From Candidatus Poribacteria bacterium (GTDB lineage Bacteria > Poribacteria > WGA-4E > WGA-3G), in NCBI GenBank assembly GCA_022822085.1, contig JAJECK010000119.1, forward strand, positions 1 to 45,274: DNA of 45,274 nucleotides, read 5' to 3'. Made by a program: the position numbers and the translations under genes. Positions within the stretch are counted from its first letter, which is position 1. Every line of letters begins with the position of its first letter. The notes beneath the pieces were generated by a model, which did not search any database, had not been told where the DNA came from, and was given only the letters and a program-made list of their open reading frames with translations. Positions 42,064 to 45,274 of this stretch are shown here, in pieces.

Positions 42064-42079
42064 TGTGAATCTTTTCACA
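42064..42079. promoter_or_regulatory. CRP/FNR-type palindrome TGTGA-N6-TCACA
   Basis: Exact half-sites TGTGA (42064-42068) and TCACA (42075-42079), centred about 47 bases upstream of the expected start of the adjacent promoter. A CRP-like regulator is not encoded in the window, and the motif can arise by chance. Confidence 0.35.
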
Positions 42080-42083
42080 ATAG

Positions 42084-42112
42084 TTGCCAATCTTTACCAT
42101 TTGTAGTAAAAT
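42084..42112 (+). promoter_or_regulatory. Sigma-70-type promoter for bioD
   Basis: TTGCCA (42084-42089), 17-base spacer, TAAAAT (42107-42112). The leader to the GTG start is about 90 bases. Confidence 0.5.
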
Positions 42113-42180
42113 ATAAATCAATAAGAAAAGATGAGACAATACATGCATACAATAATAATCAGATGTATTTTTACGAATAA

Positions 42181-42915
<735 letters not shown>

Positions 42916-42943
42916 CAACTGTTTTGATGCGAAACGAATTATT

Positions 42944-44314
42944 ATGAACAACGCTATAGTTTTAGCAGCAGGTTTAGGGCGAAAAGTTTGGCCTTACGGA
43001 GAATTTAGACAGAAATGTACGATTCCTGTTGCGAATAAACCGATTGTACGACGAATTGTTGAGAATCTACTTGAAGTTGGTATCAGTAGGATTTTAGTAG
43101 TTGTCGGACATCATGCTCAACAGGTACGTGGTGCAATTGCTGATATTCCTAATGTAGAATTTGTCACACAAAACCCACTTGGTGGCACTGCTGATGCAGT
43201 TTTAACAGCACTGGAAAACATAAATGATGAAGATTTTTTAGTAATTTATGGAGATATTGTAACCTCTTCAGATAATTTTCGTATCATAGTAGAGGAATAT
43301 TGCTGTCAAAATGCAGAAGCTGCAGCATTAATACATCCACTTAATGATGAGGACGCACTTAATTGGTTGTGTGCTAAGACCTCTGATGGATGCCTTACCA
43401 GTATTGAAGGACATCCACGAGGGGGTTCACATCGTCTATGTGGAGTTTATGCATTTAAATCTACTGCAAAACCTTATTTATTAAGGAACCCTGGCATAGT
43501 TACACAAGTTCCTGTCGGTGGCATGCCACCACCTGAATCAGAAATTGCTCAGTCTATACAACTCATGATCAATGACAGTATAGATGTGGTAGCAGTTGAA
43601 GTAACAGATTTTTTTGTTGATGTAGACAAACCTTGGCATGTCCTGGAAGCAAATCGTAGGTTAGTTGATCATCTATCAAAACAGATAGACAAAAACAAAA
43701 TTGCCGAGGGTGCAAGAATATCCGATGCTGCTGATATTAACGGGAAAGTTGTGTTAGGAAAAAACACAGTTATTGGTCCGCGTGTTGTCATCAACGGAAC
43801 ATTCATTGCTGGATCAAATAACAATATCACGAACGGTGCGATTTTACACGGAAATTTATACATAGGCAATCAATGTCGTATCAGCGATTATTGTGATATT
43901 GATAGCAGCACTATCGGAAATAGGTGTATCGTCGGACATGGAGCAGAGATGTCGGGGGTGATGTTTGATAAAGTCTATCTATACCACTATTGTGAAATGT
44001 CCGGTGTGTTCGGCAATGCAACAGATATAGGGGCTGCTACCGTGTGTGGAACACTACGATTTGATGACGGTGATACACGAATGAAAATTGAAGGTCGTTA
44101 TGAAGTTCCAACTTACGGGGCAAATGCAACATACATGGGGGATTACTGCAGAACAGGTGTGAACGCAATGATAATGCCCGGAAGACGAATTGGATCATAT
44201 AGTGTTGTTGGGCCTGGGGTGATTCTATATGATGATGTCCCGAGCAAAACTATGATTTTGGCAAAACAAGAACTGATTACAAAACCGTGGGGACCTGAAC
44301 GTTATGGATGGTAA
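42944..44314 (+). CDS. GlmU-like sugar-phosphate nucleotidyltransferase with left-handed beta-helix
   Basis: 456 residues. The N-terminal NTP_transferase domain has the P-loop LAAGLGRKVWPYGEFRQK (residues 7-24), compared with the usual LAAGxGTRM-x-P-x-x-x-x-K; K24 is the nucleotide lysine. NPLGGTADAVLTAL, FLVIYGDIV (metal Asp) and FFVDVDKPWHV complete it. From about 260 to the end are hexapeptide repeats (IADAADINGKVVLGKN-like, VIGPRVVING, ISDYCDIDSSTIGNRCIVGH), forming a GlmU/Thermus-type helix. It is probably a bifunctional glucosamine/hexose-1-phosphate uridylyl- or thymidylyltransferase, with an acetyltransferase-type end. The acetyl-CoA His was not identified with confidence, so acetylation is uncertain. 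Confidence 0.87.
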   Translation: MNNAIVLAAGLGRKVWPYGEFRQKCTIPVANKPIVRRIVENLLEVGISRILVVVGHHAQQVRGAIADIPNVEFVTQNPLGGTADAVLTALENINDEDFLVIYGDIVTSSDNFRIIVEEYCCQNAEAAALIHPLNDEDALNWLCAKTSDGCLTSIEGHPRGGSHRLCGVYAFKSTAKPYLLRNPGIVTQVPVGGMPPPESEIAQSIQLMINDSIDVVAVEVTDFFVDVDKPWHVLEANRRLVDHLSKQIDKNKIAEGARISDAADINGKVVLGKNTVIGPRVVINGTFIAGSNNNITNGAILHGNLYIGNQCRISDYCDIDSSTIGNRCIVGHGAEMSGVMFDKVYLYHYCEMSGVFGNATDIGAATVCGTLRFDDGDTRMKIEGRYEVPTYGANATYMGDYCRTGVNAMIMPGRRIGSYSVVGPGVILYDDVPSKTMILAKQELITKPWGPERYGW

Positions 44315-44328
44315 GCGGAAATACAACC

Positions 44329-44718
44329 CTATTGGTCTCCAAGAAGTTCCTTAAGTAGAGATATGAGCTCTTCATTACCGGCAGCCAATTCAAAGGCACG
44401 TTTCTTTTTATTTTCCAAATTGTCACCGGAACTTGATGAATTACCCGGTTCCCACAGAACTTCAAGATTTTTTGGGTTTAATCTATCATAAGTAATCTTC
44501 ACAAGTGTATAAGGATAATTGTCAGGTATTAGCACAATCCAATCGATTGTTTCACCACGGTCTGAATACTGACGATCTACTGTAAGTTTTGAATCTTGAT
44601 ATGGAACATTATTCTTAACCCACTGATTGCGTCCGAGGGAGTCAATTTCATAAGTCCCTACCTCCAACCAATTGCGACCTGATCCATTTGGTTTTGTAGT
44701 AACTTCTATACGATGCAT
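44329..44718 (-). CDS. Hypothetical protein, 129 residues
   Basis: No family recognised. The N-terminal 100 residues look beta-rich (IEVTTKPNGSGRNWLEVGTY, TIDWIVLIPDNYPYTLVKIT), then a serine-rich linker (GNSSSSGDN) leads to a charged C-terminal helix (KKKRAFELAAGNEELISLLK). No signal peptide or membrane part. GGAG lies 10 bases before the ATG. It converges on the nucleotidyltransferase gene with a 14-base gap. Confidence 0.65.
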   Translation of the reverse strand: MHRIEVTTKPNGSGRNWLEVGTYEIDSLGRNQWVKNNVPYQDSKLTVDRQYSDRGETIDWIVLIPDNYPYTLVKITYDRLNPKNLEVLWEPGNSSSSGDNLENKKKRAFELAAGNEELISLLKELLGDQ

Positions 44719-44845
44719 GGTGAATATTCTCCGTTTTACTATTTATTTTATTCTCAACTGTCCAGTGAATTCAGTAGGAAACAACATATATATTAACATA
44801 TAGATTGATAATTTTCAAGTCATTAACATTAGGTTAAGAAAGCAC
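44719..44845. other. AT-rich spacer
   Basis: Nothing recognisable; AT-rich, with no reading frame or palindrome of note. The next palindromic element begins at 44846. Confidence 0.4.
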
Positions 44846-44998
44846 ATAATACCAATTCTAATTATTTTTGGACTATTCTTCCGTAGGTCGGGTAGAGGCA
44901 CGAAACCCGACATGATAAACACAATCAATACAGGGCGGGCTTCGTGCCTCTACCCGACGGACGAAAAAGGGGCCATTATAAAGTAGAAATGGTATAAT
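44846..44998. mobile_element. 153-bp nested palindromic element (MITE-like)
   Basis: Outer imperfect inverted repeats ATAATACCAATTCTA (44846-44860) and TAGAAATGGTATAAT (44984-44998; 13 of 15 match). Inside, an exact 18-bp stem GTCGGGTAGAGGCACGAA (44887-44904) with 44941-44958. Design and outer ends resemble 6396-6617, so the two may share the same transposition machinery. Confidence 0.65.
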
Positions 44999-45039
44999 AT
45001 TCAATGATTCATAGTCTAAACGAGGAATACGATAAAAAG

Positions 45040-45068
45040 TTGACATTAACTTTTTAGTGTGTTACACT
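45040..45068 (+). promoter_or_regulatory. Sigma-70 promoter with overlapping palindrome
   Basis: TTGACA (45040-45045), 17-base spacer, TACACT (45063-45068). The -35 box is embedded in AAAAGTT-N6-AACTTTT (45036-45055), a possible operator. It lies about 155 bases before the partial gene at 45224. Confidence 0.65.
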
Positions 45069-45223
45069 CTAACTTCAATATACACGAATACATTACATAA
45101 TAACACTTCTGAATATATAAAGAGTTCATTAACATCAATACCTTCGCCAAAAATAGTTGATTAAAGTGGGCAGATGTCCTAAAGTTATATACAATTCCAA
45201 ATAACTTTGAAGGACAATCACCC

Positions 45224-45274
45224 ATGCAACAAATTATAGCACTGTTTAAGGTTTTTATTCCATATTTGTCTACA
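45224..45274 (+). CDS. Start of a gene running off the window
   Basis: ATG at 45224 with AAGGA about 10 bases upstream opens MQQIIALFKVFIPYLST, a hydrophobic beginning suggestive of a membrane protein or signal sequence. The upstream promoter and the length of open frame to the edge support it. Nothing can be said about function. Confidence 0.5.
   Translation, partial: MQQIIALFKVFIPYLST

Noticed and set aside
41963-42148. 61-codon minus-strand ORF over the long hairpin
   Set aside because: Coding through a perfect palindrome, no ribosome site, no resemblance to a family.

Overview
The window reads as a piece of an AT-rich bacterial chromosome with densely packed genes. The gene content is what one sees in uncultivated, sponge-associated or marine heterotrophs of the Poribacteria/Planctomycetes type: two phytanoyl-CoA dioxygenase-like oxygenases, two Gfo/Idh/MocA oxidoreductases, a sugar phosphate isomerase/epimerase, a LamG protein, a CehA/McbA metallohydrolase, several Uma2 proteins, giant M61-like lipoproteins and many small palindromic repeats. 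The assignment to a Poribacteria-like lineage is inference from this repertoire. No marker gene for phylogeny is present.

Layout. 1-0.9 kb is a graveyard: a transposase tail, a transposase HTH fragment and a broken Uma2 gene. 0.9-6.1 kb (minus strand) holds a HAD hydrolase, queC, a sugar-binding-like protein translationally coupled to an MFS transporter, a 111-bp MITE-like element, and a fused NuoE-NuoF diaphorase. 6.1-8.2 kb is a TolB-like periplasmic protein between repeat-rich spacers. 8.2-11.2 kb (plus strand) is an apparent operon: sugar-type ABC ATPase, a 45-residue small ORF and a thiamine-diphosphate enzyme. 11.3-13.1 kb is a complete EcoRV-type restriction-modification pair whose endonuclease is split over two frames at a GGGTTTT run. 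13.2-17.4 kb holds a PhyH oxygenase, tRNA-Asn with its own promoter and terminator, rhodanese, LamG, isomerase and two tandem Uma2 genes. 17.4-20.2 kb (plus strand) holds an XRE/metallo-beta-lactamase fusion and an Opp/Dpp permease pair. 20.3-27.8 kb is a tandem duplication of a unit made of an M61-like lipoprotein gene plus a cyclase gene; one cyclase copy has decayed to a 170-bp stub. 27.9-31.4 kb holds a medium-chain dehydrogenase and a CehA/McbA protein.

31.4-38.1 kb looks like a small defence island: a DUF4011/SF1 helicase-nuclease split by a frameshift, a beta-class DNA methyltransferase flanked by ~80-bp direct repeats derived from an antitoxin tail, and a BrnT/BrnA-like toxin-antitoxin pair. 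38.2-41.8 kb returns to metabolism (two Gfo/Idh/MocA enzymes, a second PhyH, an ABC ATPase). 42.2-44.3 kb (plus strand) holds bioD and a GlmU-like nucleotidyltransferase, behind a promoter with a CRP-type palindrome. The right end carries another palindromic element, a strong promoter and the first 17 codons of a gene that runs off the window.

How it fits together: most genes are scavenging and catabolic functions (oxidation of sugars and organic acids, peptide/sugar ABC parts, secreted peptidases), mixed with restriction, nuclease and toxin modules. The most distinctive observations are the EcoRV homologue with its frame break, the methyltransferase cassette between duplicated antitoxin tails, the duplicated M61-cyclase unit with one cyclase lost, and the XRE-MBL fusion.
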